Part shown: piece by piece, positions 18,672 to 27,376 of the stretch
How positions within the stretch are numbered: position 1 is the stretch's first letter
How the letters are laid out: every line of letters starts with the position of its first letter
DNA from: Candidatus Chloroploca mongolica
Lineage (GTDB): Bacteria; Chloroflexota; Chloroflexia; Chloroflexales; Chloroflexaceae
NCBI RefSeq assembly: GCF_004762035.2
Contig: NZ_SIJK02000002.1
Location: 103,728 to 167,727 of the forward strand
DNA length: 64,000 bases
Direction: 5' to 3'
The notes under the pieces: model-generated
What the model saw: only the letters and a program-made list of their open reading frames with translations
What the model was told of the DNA's origin: nothing
The model's database searches: none
Position numbers and translations under genes: made by a program

Positions 18672-19196
18672 CTACGGCTCGACTCGTGCGCCCACAATGC
18701 GGCAATTGAGCGTTTCGCGAAAACGATAGGTACCTTCAGGAGTTCCATCAGGCTGGCCAATGTCGAACGTTCCCTCGCGCCACTTTTCTTGCCACTCAAT
18801 ATCGTAGAGATAGACATTGCCTGGTGGAACATTGACTCTGGTAAGGGCGCAAGCCGCATCTTTTGGTAATTCCCGACTCTCGGTGCTAATGTTATACGCT
18901 AAAAAAACCTCCGTACGGACACGATCAGTATCAACGGCGGTTCCTGCTGCTGGGATAACTTCCACACGGTGGGTATACTGCTTGAGTGCCGTCTGATCGC
19001 TCGTCATCGGTTCGGTACCGGTAGAATTATCGACGCGAAAGGTCTCAGTCGTGAGTGCGCCTAACACTTCTTTGTCGTTGTCCTTATTAATGACAATGGT
19101 CTCATCAACGCTAGGCCCACCACAACCTAAACTCAGCAACAGCAGCAAAAAAGCGCTCATGCGAAACACAGGAGAGTTGAATAACCTTTGGAACAT
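18672..19196 (-). CDS. Lipoprotein, unknown
   Basis: A 174-residue protein from ATG 19196, chosen because GGAGG lies five bases before it. Its signal ends in a lipobox L-S-L-G-C with the lipid-bearing Cys at 25. The mature part is mostly polar, beta-rich and has two or three further Cys. No family is recognised. It is the first gene of the leftward series toward the ABC transporter and DUF4230-like genes, and is divergent from the next plus-strand gene with a 200-bp gap that should hold both promoters. Confidence 0.75.
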   Translation of the reverse strand: MFQRLFNSPVFRMSAFLLLLLSLGCGGPSVDETIVINKDNDKEVLGALTTETFRVDNSTGTEPMTSDQTALKQYTHRVEVIPAAGTAVDTDRVRTEVFLAYNISTESRELPKDAACALTRVNVPPGNVYLYDIEWQEKWREGTFDIGQPDGTPEGTYRFRETLNCRIVGARVEP

Positions 19197-19396
19197 AGCC
19201 ACCTCCGAGTTGATAGCAGGAACCCTTGCTCCCCTAACTTAGTAACATATTGCCTTCATGAGCGCGTGATAATGGAGGCATCGGCAGCACACCTTTCCTA
19301 TTCTGGTGCCCAGACTACAAGCAAGCGCCAGACTTGCCACTTGGTTACTAAGGAAGAGAGCTTTGCAATCGAGGGGGATGAGCTAAGGAGCCGACT

Positions 19397-19948
19397 ATGT
19401 GGCCTGAGACAGATGATGATCGTGAATTGATCCGTGATCTGGCGCGGACGGTTGTCGGTGAGGTGGCCGCTGAGGAGTTGGCGGGGTTCGAGGTTTTTAT
19501 CGATGATTATTTTGAGAACCTTGAACGGCCTGAGGGTGAAGGGGCAAGTGATGAGGCGCTAGGTTCGGGGTTGCTTGATCCGGCGTTGATTTCGCAGGTG
19601 GTGGCTTATGCAACGGGCGCAGGGTTGATGCTGCTCTTGCAGGCGCTCAGGGATGCGGTGAAGGATGAATTCAAAGAGCTGAGCAAAATGGTTCTCAAGC
19701 GGTTATTGAGACGTACGCCACAACCAGGCGAGTCAATCACCGTGCATTCCAAGCAGGATAATGCGCCTCCGAGCGTTGTTTTGAATATCTCAATTGAAAA
19801 TATGACCGTCGTTACGGAAGTTTCGATGGTGCAACTGGCTGAAACGGTGCAACAGGCGATCCGGCAGTGTGGGGTTCCAGAGGCGCGTGTAGAAGAGATC
19901 GCCGGGGCTGTTGTGCGCCAACTTGTCCAGCCTGCCGATGAAAACTGA
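19397..19948 (+). CDS. Unknown acidic protein preceding M48 peptidase
   Basis: A 183-residue protein with an AAGGAG ribosome site eight bases before its ATG. The acidic N-terminal half contains a short hydrophobic helix near 70-90 (A-T-G-A-G-L-M-L-L-L), followed by a basic patch (KRLLRRTP). The C-terminal half has a strand-rich stretch and a helix with QxxVPEARVEE. No known family. Its stop overlaps the start of the M48 gene by 11 bp, so the two are probably translated together. Confidence 0.65.
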   Translation: MWPETDDDRELIRDLARTVVGEVAAEELAGFEVFIDDYFENLERPEGEGASDEALGSGLLDPALISQVVAYATGAGLMLLLQALRDAVKDEFKELSKMVLKRLLRRTPQPGESITVHSKQDNAPPSVVLNISIENMTVVTEVSMVQLAETVQQAIRQCGVPEARVEEIAGAVVRQLVQPADEN

Positions 19949-22172
19949 AGCAACAGATGAACCTGCATTTGAGGCGCTGCGGCAGTTGCCTCCAGAGACT
20001 GATGCGCGTTTTCTGATGTTTGTGACCGCAGCAATCTTTCTGACCGTGCATATTGCGCTCATGCTGACAACTGCGCTTGGTCTGCTTGAGCCTGCGCTGC
20101 AAGCACAAATCGCCTCGATTCAATTGACCAATGAAACGATTCCTCCAGGCGGGAGTATGCTTGATCTGACGCTGGAGGAGCGGCTCGTTTTTGCGGCTCA
20201 GCAACGTGAACTGGCTTTGCAAGCACTCTATGGATTGTGGCCCTCTTTTGTGATGCCTCTTGCCACGCTTTTGCTCTTTTTCTTGGTGACCCGCACGGTG
20301 TATGTGACGCATCCCTCGCGCATCCTGCGCAGGTACGCCAAGAACTCGCTTGCACTTGCTGAACTCCCATGGTTAGCGCAAGAGTTTGCCGAGGTTGGGG
20401 TTCAGGGCATTCAACGTATTCACCTCGTGCCGCGTCAGAAGGGCAGTGCTATTGCGGAGCGAGTCTTTGGAAGACGATCAGCCCATGAACTGCTGATTTT
20501 TGGGAAGGCTTCTTTGATTGAACGCCTGCAGCCAGTCATATTTTTGCAAAAGATGTGGGCGCTCCCTGGCTTCCGTGCCTCAGTCTTGCACGAACTAGCC
20601 CATGTGCAAAATGGTGATGTGTATCGAGGCTATCTTAGCCTTGCGGTCTGGCAAGCTTTTGTTGGATTGGTTGTTGTACCTGGCAGCTGCCTGGTGCTTG
20701 GCTTTATGATATGGTCCGGGGCCTTTCTCACTTTGGTGCCACTCTTGTTACGCATCGGAGTGCTTGTTGCGGTAGCCTGGGCTATCTGGGCAAGTTTGCT
20801 CAGGGTGCGTGAGCACTATGCTGACTGGTGGGCGACTTACCATTTGCCCACTGGATATGCCTATCTTCTGCATGAGCCTGAGCATAAAGCTCCTACGTCG
20901 TGGATCAGAGCTTTGATCCACCGCATAAGCAGGATCTGGAGCAATCACCCCTCAGGTTCAGATCGTAGACAGATTATCCACGACCCAAGACCACTCTTTC
21001 GCGTCAGTGCAGATTTGGCGCTGCTCGCCGGGGTGGCCTTTGCGCTTGTCGTCGTGGGCATCGCATTGGTATTTTTGTCACTCGGGATGTTTATTTCGGT
21101 TGGCAGCAGCGCCCTGACGTATAGTCTGGTGCCGGCTGTAGGTCTGCCCGATGGTGCCGAAGGCTTTGACCCGTATGCCTTGATCGTTTTGCTGGTTGGC
21201 GTCTTTCTTCCTGCCGTCTTAATCCTGATCATCGGTACGATCCTACCTGCACGCTTTGTAACGGGTGTTCTTGGTGCGCAAGTGTTGCGTGATGGATTGG
21301 CGCATGGGCAATCAACGGCAATTCAAGCATATTTTAAACTAATTTTTTCGGCATCTCTTTTTACTGTGGGTTTCATTGCTGGATTGCTAATTTTACCATT
21401 TAGTTTTTTTGCGCCAGTTACGGCACTTAATTTTTTGATTGCTTTTGCCCTTGCGCTCCTCTTTTGTGGAGCCATTTGGTTTTGGATGATGTATGTGCGC
21501 CTGTTAGGGACACGCTGGTTAACAGGATCAGTGAGTGAGATATGCGCAGGCTATCGTACCGTTCAGCGGATCGCGACACCTGCTCTGGCGCTGCTCTTCT
21601 GGATCTTTCTTCCACCGATGATCGGGGTCATTTATACTGAGCAGGTCGTGGCCCAGTTACCGCTTGAGGCCAATCGTGATGATTTTGTACGCTATTATCT
21701 TGGGGGGACTGCGCTTTTTCCAACCTTCTTCTTTTTCTTGCTCTTCTGTGGTTATGTTCTGCTCTCCCTGTTTATCTTACCAAAAAGGAAGCACGTTCAC
21801 CGATCTGAGGCAGCGTCGCCACCAGCAGATAGGGCCAGGCTAGAGCCTGTTGCGAAACCTGAGCCATTAGATACGCAAACTCCGCTCGTGATCAGCGGTG
21901 AAGAGCGATCAAGCGATCAGTTTAGAGATCGCAATCCAGGCAATACATCAATGCTCATCATCGCTATTGCGCTGGGATTATTTGCACTGGCCTGTCTTCT
22001 TTTCACCCCGCTTACCTTAATGATGGGCCTGCTATCAAGCCCACCAGTTGGCGAGTCCTTGCTCGTGCAGCGTCTCTGGCGGCCCGTAACCTTGTTGATC
22101 CCGTTGATGTGCTGTCTTGGAAGTCTCTTCTTTGGATCAGTCGCCGTGATTATTGGTCGGTACAAGCGGTAG
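19938..22172 (+). CDS. M48-like integral membrane metallopeptidase
   Basis: A 744-residue protein starting at the ATG that overlaps the previous stop. Two membrane segments lie near 20-45 and 95-120. The zinc motif HELAH (H218, E219, H222) follows a helix entering the catalytic site, and a downstream REHYAD supplies a likely third ligand Glu. These fit the M48 (Ste24/HtpX) group, which cuts membrane or misfolded proteins at the inner membrane. The rest holds many more membrane segments (about 290-590 and near 680-740), far more than in HtpX, with a charged loop near 640-675. It belongs to a run of membrane protein genes that ends in the CHAT-domain gene. Confidence 0.75.
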   Translation: MKTEATDEPAFEALRQLPPETDARFLMFVTAAIFLTVHIALMLTTALGLLEPALQAQIASIQLTNETIPPGGSMLDLTLEERLVFAAQQRELALQALYGLWPSFVMPLATLLLFFLVTRTVYVTHPSRILRRYAKNSLALAELPWLAQEFAEVGVQGIQRIHLVPRQKGSAIAERVFGRRSAHELLIFGKASLIERLQPVIFLQKMWALPGFRASVLHELAHVQNGDVYRGYLSLAVWQAFVGLVVVPGSCLVLGFMIWSGAFLTLVPLLLRIGVLVAVAWAIWASLLRVREHYADWWATYHLPTGYAYLLHEPEHKAPTSWIRALIHRISRIWSNHPSGSDRRQIIHDPRPLFRVSADLALLAGVAFALVVVGIALVFLSLGMFISVGSSALTYSLVPAVGLPDGAEGFDPYALIVLLVGVFLPAVLILIIGTILPARFVTGVLGAQVLRDGLAHGQSTAIQAYFKLIFSASLFTVGFIAGLLILPFSFFAPVTALNFLIAFALALLFCGAIWFWMMYVRLLGTRWLTGSVSEICAGYRTVQRIATPALALLFWIFLPPMIGVIYTEQVVAQLPLEANRDDFVRYYLGGTALFPTFFFFLLFCGYVLLSLFILPKRKHVHRSEAASPPADRARLEPVAKPEPLDTQTPLVISGEERSSDQFRDRNPGNTSMLIIAIALGLFALACLLFTPLTLMMGLLSSPPVGESLLVQRLWRPVTLLIPLMCCLGSLFFGSVAVIIGRYKR

Positions 22173-22218
22173 CTTGTAGCGACTTTTTTGCCAAAGTCAG
22201 CCTGGTAAGGGAATGCTT

Positions 22219-22728
22219 ATGGAGCAACGTCGTTTGTGGCCAACCATTGCAGGTATTGTGGGCTTGTTGTTTGGGGTGATGGTCTGTGCCTGTGGGATGC
22301 TGCAAAGCATTGCGGTGCTGCTTGATCCATCACCCCTTGTCCTCAATGGCGTTGAGTTGCCTTCTGAGGCAGCTTTGTCGGTGGCCTTGCTGGGTCTGGG
22401 ATGTTATGCCGTGCCGTCGTTTTTGATTTGTGGGACAGGAATAAGCGTCTGGTGGATTTATGGCCGCTATGATGCGACCCAACGACGGTTATTGCGCTTA
22501 TCCGTTGCCATGCTTTTGATGCTTGGATGCATTACCTTTATCTGGATTCTGCTTTCGGTGGGCTCGCTTCAAGTGCTGGGGCCATACGTTGGCACGATCT
22601 TCGGCCAATCAACGCCTCAGAGTCTTGAGATTGTCGTCGTTGCGCTTATGTGTAGCAGTGTCGCTATGCTCTTTCTGGCTGCGGCTGCCGCTATCTGGTG
22701 GTTTTTTCTTCGTGCCAAGCGCGCATAA
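22219..22728 (+). CDS. Four-helix membrane protein, unknown
   Basis: A 169-residue protein. ATG 22219 is preferred over 22213 because AAGG stands eight bases before it. Four hydrophobic segments (about 8-32, 50-75, 92-115, 140-162) make up nearly the whole chain, with a short basic tail (RAKRA). No motif is recognised. It sits between the M48 gene and another membrane gene on the same strand. Confidence 0.65.
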   Translation: MEQRRLWPTIAGIVGLLFGVMVCACGMLQSIAVLLDPSPLVLNGVELPSEAALSVALLGLGCYAVPSFLICGTGISVWWIYGRYDATQRRLLRLSVAMLLMLGCITFIWILLSVGSLQVLGPYVGTIFGQSTPQSLEIVVVALMCSSVAMLFLAAAAAIWWFFLRAKRA

Positions 22729-22774
22729 GCGTAGCCTCCAGCTGGTACGCTAGCGATAGGAGTCCCTTTGCCCT

Positions 22775-24190
22775 ATGTCGCTCTCTCCTCGGCCTGATCT
22801 TTTTGGGTTGCTGTGCGATCTGTTGTTGCGCCCGCTCAGTCTGGTGAGGGCGATGAGCGAGGGTCGGGTGCGCTTGCGCTGGGTGTGGCTGGTGGGCGGG
22901 TATGTTGTTGGGGCTGCCGTTGGACTGTTGGCCCTGCTCGGGGTCTGGATGCCCGTTGGCTGGCGTGCCTTCGTGGGTGGGATCGGTCTGGCTCTGGTAA
23001 TGGCGTGGATCGGCGCGGCTCCGTTTTTCTTTGGGCCAGGAGTAAACCTGTCGCTGCGTGTCTTGGTGACATTTAGTTTTGTCCGTTCCACGGTTGCGCT
23101 GGCCCCGATAATGCTGGTGGGTTTTACCTTGCTGTTTAGCCCAGCGCTCGTTTTTTTGCTGCAGGACTGGCGCGTGATCATTGGCTTTTTGCTGTCGCTT
23201 GGTGTCTGGGGCGGCGGTATCGCGACGGTGATGCTGGTGCTGTCAGAGCGACGCGATGAGTCGCGGTTGTTGCGGTGGGTCGCCATTGCGGGGGCCTGGT
23301 TGATTGCCGGGTTGCTCTGGGTCTTCCGGCCTGTAGATCCATTGAATAGTATCCTTTGGATGTCGGCACTCGTTGGACTTGGGTTGGGGCTGTTGCGGCC
23401 CTTGAGCTATCTGTGGCAGGCGTCATTGAGCGTGGCGTTGCTGTTGCTGGCATGGTTCGGGGTTCCGGCGCGACGCCTGTTGCCCTGGCATCCGGTTTTT
23501 GTTGATGAGTTGGCGCTGATGCCGTTGCCTGGACTGGGGTGGTTGTTGCGGCGGGCTTGCCGTGACGAGATGGCCTGGGCTGGCCCCTGGTTGCTTCGGG
23601 TGGCCCGGCATCCAGCTCAGAAGCAGGTTGCCCAACGGGCCCTCGATGGTCTGATCCGCGAGGGCAATGGTCACGTTGGCTTGTTCTGGCTCAGCACTGA
23701 TCCCCAGGGCATCGCCTGGTTGCAAGAACTCAGCCAGGCGGTGCCGTCGTGCCATCGGCTGATTGCACTCTATGCGCACCTGGCTGCAGTGACGGATCTT
23801 GCGGCATGGCCTGCAGTGATCCAAGCCCATCAGGAGGTGCTGACCACGCTGCCCCCTTTGCCTGGTGGAGTTGCAGTGAAAGCGCTGTTGGAGGCGGGAG
23901 CCAGTACGTTGGCGGCTGAGCGCTGGGCAACTGCGATGGCCGCACTTACTCGAGCGACGCCACCGGAGGGCGTCATGGCTGATCCACTCTGGGAGGCGCT
24001 GACGACCGTACGTGCCTGGTCGGATCAGCGGTTGCCTATGTTGCTCAAGGATCGCGCCGAGGCGCTGGCGGCACTCTGGGAGACGCTGGATCAGCTTGAT
24101 GGGTGGCCGGCCACGCTGCTTGAAGCAATGGCTGAGCATTTGCTCTATCTGTTGACGATTGAGCATCGCCGTGGGGTCTGGGTGGCTTGA
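22775..24190 (+). CDS. Multi-pass membrane protein with helical cytoplasmic domain, unknown
   Basis: A 471-residue protein. About seven or eight hydrophobic segments fill residues 35-240. The C-terminal half is soluble and Leu/Ala-rich with repeated helix pairs of HEAT- or TPR-like appearance. No family is recognised. The start ATG has GGAG about twelve bases upstream. It lies 28 bp before the CHAT-domain gene, so it may pass a membrane signal to that protein. This is inference from position. Confidence 0.65.
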   Translation: MSLSPRPDLFGLLCDLLLRPLSLVRAMSEGRVRLRWVWLVGGYVVGAAVGLLALLGVWMPVGWRAFVGGIGLALVMAWIGAAPFFFGPGVNLSLRVLVTFSFVRSTVALAPIMLVGFTLLFSPALVFLLQDWRVIIGFLLSLGVWGGGIATVMLVLSERRDESRLLRWVAIAGAWLIAGLLWVFRPVDPLNSILWMSALVGLGLGLLRPLSYLWQASLSVALLLLAWFGVPARRLLPWHPVFVDELALMPLPGLGWLLRRACRDEMAWAGPWLLRVARHPAQKQVAQRALDGLIREGNGHVGLFWLSTDPQGIAWLQELSQAVPSCHRLIALYAHLAAVTDLAAWPAVIQAHQEVLTTLPPLPGGVAVKALLEAGASTLAAERWATAMAALTRATPPEGVMADPLWEALTTVRAWSDQRLPMLLKDRAEALAALWETLDQLDGWPATLLEAMAEHLLYLLTIEHRRGVWVA

Positions 24191-24218
24191 TTCTGTGCAA
24201 GCAATGAGTGAGTGAGGT

Positions 24219-26093
24219 ATGGCAAAGCCAAAAGAGAGCGATGTGCTCCAGATCTGTATTCGACCTTCCAGCAATGCTGAGCGGTATCAGGTCGATGTTG
24301 TTGTGCCAGGCGTACCGTCGCTGGGCGGGTCGTTTGGACGTCCCAAGCAGTTGATCGATCCCAGTGAGGTGCATCTGTTGCGTAAGGCGTATGAGCAGCA
24401 GATCCAGACGAACCACCTGATTGAAACCGTACGGATGGCGACCCCGGAGGTCACGGCGGTGCAGGATCTGTTGCTGCTGGGGCGACGGGTGAGTCGGGTT
24501 TTGCCCGAAGGTGTGCGTCAGGATATGCTCAATGCATGGCAGCACGCCCAGAGGCGTGGCCGCCAGTTGCGCATCTTGTTTGAGACAACGCCGGAAACGA
24601 GCGCCTTGCTGGCCGTGCCGTGGGAGTTGATGGTCTTGCCAATGGCTGGTCACGGCAGCGACGATTTTCTCTTGCGCGATGCACGAGTCAATCTGGTACG
24701 GCAGATGCGCGGGTCAGGGCAGCAGAAGATGCCAGCGTTGCAGTTGCCACTGGGGGTACAAGCTTTTGTGGCGACACCAGAAGAGGGCCAAGCGCTTGAG
24801 AGCGCCTCAACCAAGCGTTCACTCGAGCAGGTTCTCGCAGGCGAACGCTCTGAACATTGGTGGTATGGCGGCCCCGATACACTTGGCGTGCTCCAAGAAC
24901 GTCTGCGGGCCAGAGCACCGCAAATGCTCCATCTGCTCTGTCATGGCGAAGAGAGTGTCACGCAGCGGGGCCGCCGCCATGATCTGATTTTCACGCATCA
25001 AGATGGCTTTATTCAGCGCGTCAGTGCCTTTGAACTCGCACCGGTGCTCTCGCTCGTACCCGATCTGCAGGTTGTGGTGCTCCAGGCCTGTCATTCAGGT
25101 ACGGTCGCCAGTGCGACACGGCCAGGGTCAGAGGATGAACGTGGGGAAGGCGAGCGGCGCACCTTTGAGAGCATTGCGCTGGCCTTGATCAGGCAGGGCA
25201 TTCCTGCGGTAGTGGCTATGCAGGGCGAGATCACGCAAGAAGCGGCTGACACCTTTGTCCGGGTGCTCTATCAAGAGCTTGGGCAAGGCAAAGGCCTGGA
25301 TGAGGCAATCGCGGCGAGCCGCATTGCGATGCATACGGTTCCTGGCGCAATTGACTGGAGTCTGCCGGTCGTCTATCAAGGCAGCGGGCCACTGGAAGTC
25401 ACAACCTGGCATACGCGCCTAGCCGATCGCGTGGAAGCAGGGATGCGTGAGCCGGTAGCGGTTCGCACTATGCGCGGGATGTTCATCGCCTGGGGCTTAC
25501 TGCTCTTGAGTGTGGGGCTGATCCGGCTCTTGCTCAACCCGGCCAGTATACGCATTGATCGCGACGCCTTGCAAGCGCCCCTAGCCGCATGGTTCGGGGT
25601 TGGCCTGCTCGGGCCGGGGATCATCGCCTTAGCTCAACGAAGCCTACGCAAACGCACCGATCTTGCGCCGGGCATGCGTCGAGCTACTTTGTACGCGCAA
25701 TGGATCGGTGCATACCTTGGCTATGGTCTCGGCGGCTTGCTGGGCCTCTACTTCTGGGCCTCACTCTGGAGTCTCGGTATTTTGGCGCTTTTACCAACCG
25801 CCCTGGCACACGGACTCTTCATTGCGGTCATCCTGGTCGCCCTGGGCTTCAGCTATATCTCCTCGCGTGCGCAATGGCGTTCGGCACTGGTCATTGCAAC
25901 GGTTGATCCAACGCTCTACAGCCTAGCGACCATCGCGTTGATCGCCTTTGCCGCCCTGGTGATCCTCAGCGTCCCGATTATCCTGGTCTTTTTCTTGTCA
26001 GCGAGCGGGATCCCCTGGATCTTTTTGCCGGAACCAGCAGCGATGCTGCTCGCCGCTGGATTGATCGGTATGACGCTGGCGGTCAGTGGGTAG
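24219..26093 (+). CDS. CHAT-domain (caspase-like) protease with membrane C-terminus
   Basis: A 624-residue protein. The first 400 residues form a CHAT domain: the core strand and helix ending LLCHGEE give His H242, and VVLQACHSGT gives Cys C291, the expected dyad of clan CD peptidases. A late S-L-P-V-V-Y-Q-G strand closes the domain. The C-terminal third holds about six membrane segments (about 415-620). CHAT proteins are caspase relatives used in bacterial cell-death and defence systems, usually switched on by a partner. The neighbours (M48 peptidase and two unknown membrane proteins) suggest a membrane-located proteolytic module. Target unknown. Confidence 0.8.
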   Translation: MAKPKESDVLQICIRPSSNAERYQVDVVVPGVPSLGGSFGRPKQLIDPSEVHLLRKAYEQQIQTNHLIETVRMATPEVTAVQDLLLLGRRVSRVLPEGVRQDMLNAWQHAQRRGRQLRILFETTPETSALLAVPWELMVLPMAGHGSDDFLLRDARVNLVRQMRGSGQQKMPALQLPLGVQAFVATPEEGQALESASTKRSLEQVLAGERSEHWWYGGPDTLGVLQERLRARAPQMLHLLCHGEESVTQRGRRHDLIFTHQDGFIQRVSAFELAPVLSLVPDLQVVVLQACHSGTVASATRPGSEDERGEGERRTFESIALALIRQGIPAVVAMQGEITQEAADTFVRVLYQELGQGKGLDEAIAASRIAMHTVPGAIDWSLPVVYQGSGPLEVTTWHTRLADRVEAGMREPVAVRTMRGMFIAWGLLLLSVGLIRLLLNPASIRIDRDALQAPLAAWFGVGLLGPGIIALAQRSLRKRTDLAPGMRRATLYAQWIGAYLGYGLGGLLGLYFWASLWSLGILALLPTALAHGLFIAVILVALGFSYISSRAQWRSALVIATVDPTLYSLATIALIAFAALVILSVPIILVFFLSASGIPWIFLPEPAAMLLAAGLIGMTLAVSG

Positions 26094-26242
26094 GAGGCAC
26101 CTTACCCCCGATCCAGCCCCGGTGATGCAACCAGGACTAAAGTACTATCTTTATGATGCGTGGATCGTTCACGCTTTCGTTACTAAGAAGGTATAGAGGT
26201 CTGAATATTGGATAGCAACCCTAACGGGTTGGTAAAAGCGGT

Positions 26243-26281
26243 TGTATGCTTGCTCGCGGCGTAGCCGCGAGCAAGCATACA
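26243..26281. repeat. Perfect 18-bp hairpin after CHAT gene
   Basis: The arms 26243-26260 and 26264-26281 are exact complements around the loop GTA. No T-tract follows on the plus strand. It stands 150 bp after the CHAT gene and just before the likely start of the next gene, so it may end one transcript or sit in the leader of the next. Confidence 0.8.
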
Positions 26282-26293
26282 GCACCTTCACAC

Positions 26294-26956
26294 ATGATTA
26301 TAAAATATCTATTCAACCAAAAAGTTCAAGTTATCTGGCTTATTTTATTATTTTCATTAACATTAAGTCAGTCTAGTTATTACTCTCGCAGCGATTATTC
26401 ATTGTTTATTGACGAAGAATTCCTTGAAACTGGTGATATCATCTTCAGGACAGGAGGTAGTGTACTCAGCCATGCTGTATTGCTGAATGATCCAACCTCA
26501 GAGTTCTCGCATGTAGGGATTGTTTATAAATCGAACACCAGATCTTTCGTGATTCATATTGCCCCAAGCGAAGGGGCAGCCGTACTAACATCAACGAGTT
26601 TTGCCCAAATAGAACCTCTTGAATCATTTTTAAGCCTGGATAAAGCCTCGCTAGCGGCAGTTTTTCGCTTACATAGCGCTGATAAGAATATCGCCAAGCA
26701 TGCAACTGACATTGCTCGCTCATATGTCGATGAACAGAGAACGTTTGATTTCGATCTTGATTTAGCAACAGAGGAGCAACTGTACTGCACCGAGTTAGTT
26801 TGGCGTGCCTACAACGAGGCAGGGATTGATCTTGTTGATAAGCAATTTGATAATCTATCTATTTTATTTTCAGAACAAAATAAATATTATATTTTACCAT
26901 CGAGATTAGCAAAGAGTAAGCATGTGTATCAAGTGCTTATGGTTAGCTCCCCATAG
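26294..26956 (+). CDS. YiiX/YebB-like permuted papain-fold amidase or peptidase
   Basis: A 220-residue protein from ATG 26294; a longer start at 26246 would read through the hairpin and is less likely. A signal or anchor segment (about 11-27) is followed by the GDIIF motif, FSHVGIV with His H73, and LYCTELVW with Cys C165. This order is that of circularly permuted NlpC/P60-like proteins of the YiiX/YaeF group (peptidase family C92), which cut amide bonds in peptides or lipids. It is visibly richer in A+T than the genes on both sides, a sign of separate origin. It lies between the CHAT gene and a DUF4878-like lipoprotein gene. Confidence 0.7.
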   Translation: MIIKYLFNQKVQVIWLILLFSLTLSQSSYYSRSDYSLFIDEEFLETGDIIFRTGGSVLSHAVLLNDPTSEFSHVGIVYKSNTRSFVIHIAPSEGAAVLTSTSFAQIEPLESFLSLDKASLAAVFRLHSADKNIAKHATDIARSYVDEQRTFDFDLDLATEEQLYCTELVWRAYNEAGIDLVDKQFDNLSILFSEQNKYYILPSRLAKSKHVYQVLMVSSP

Positions 26957-26970
26957 ATAGGAGGAAGACA

Positions 26971-27357
26971 ATGGTTCATCGCAGTTTGGGTCTCCTTGGC
27001 CTCATGTTGATGGTCGCACTTGTTAGTGGATGTGGTCTCTTTGCCGCCGGGCCAGGCCGTACGGTCGAGAAGTTTCTCTATGCACTTGAGGCCGGCAAGA
27101 TCGAAGAAGCAAAAAGCTACTGCTCATCTGAGTTGTTGGATGATTACGGGCGTAAATTAACCCAGCAGTTTGCTACAGTTCCGGCCAACATCCAGGCACG
27201 GGGAGGTATCAAAGCAACTGAGGTTGTCGAAGAGCAGATTGTAGGTGATCTTGCCCAAGTCGTGGTTAGAGTGCGCTTTGGCGATGGCGGTGAAGAGGTC
27301 TTAGCGCAAAGTATGATCAAAGAAAATGGGGCTTGGAAGCTTGCCGCAGGGAAGTAA
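26971..27357 (+). CDS. DUF4878-like lipoprotein
   Basis: A 128-residue protein with a GGAGG ribosome site. The signal ends in V-S-G-C with Cys 21 as the lipid site. The rest looks like the DUF4878/NTF2-like fold: a helix with VEKFLYALEAGK, a turn with SSEL, then paired strands ending in G-A-W-K-L. Such lipoproteins are often sensors or binding subunits, but no ligand is known. The next gene, a Ser/Thr kinase, starts 20 bp on. Confidence 0.75.
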   Translation: MVHRSLGLLGLMLMVALVSGCGLFAAGPGRTVEKFLYALEAGKIEEAKSYCSSELLDDYGRKLTQQFATVPANIQARGGIKATEVVEEQIVGDLAQVVVRVRFGDGGEEVLAQSMIKENGAWKLAAGK

Positions 27358-27376
27358 CTATGTATGGTCAAAACCA

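Noticed and set aside
23423-24274. 283-codon open frame opposite the membrane gene at 22775
   Set aside because: The plus strand has clear membrane segments and fits its operon; the minus frame is His/Gln/Arg-rich noise.
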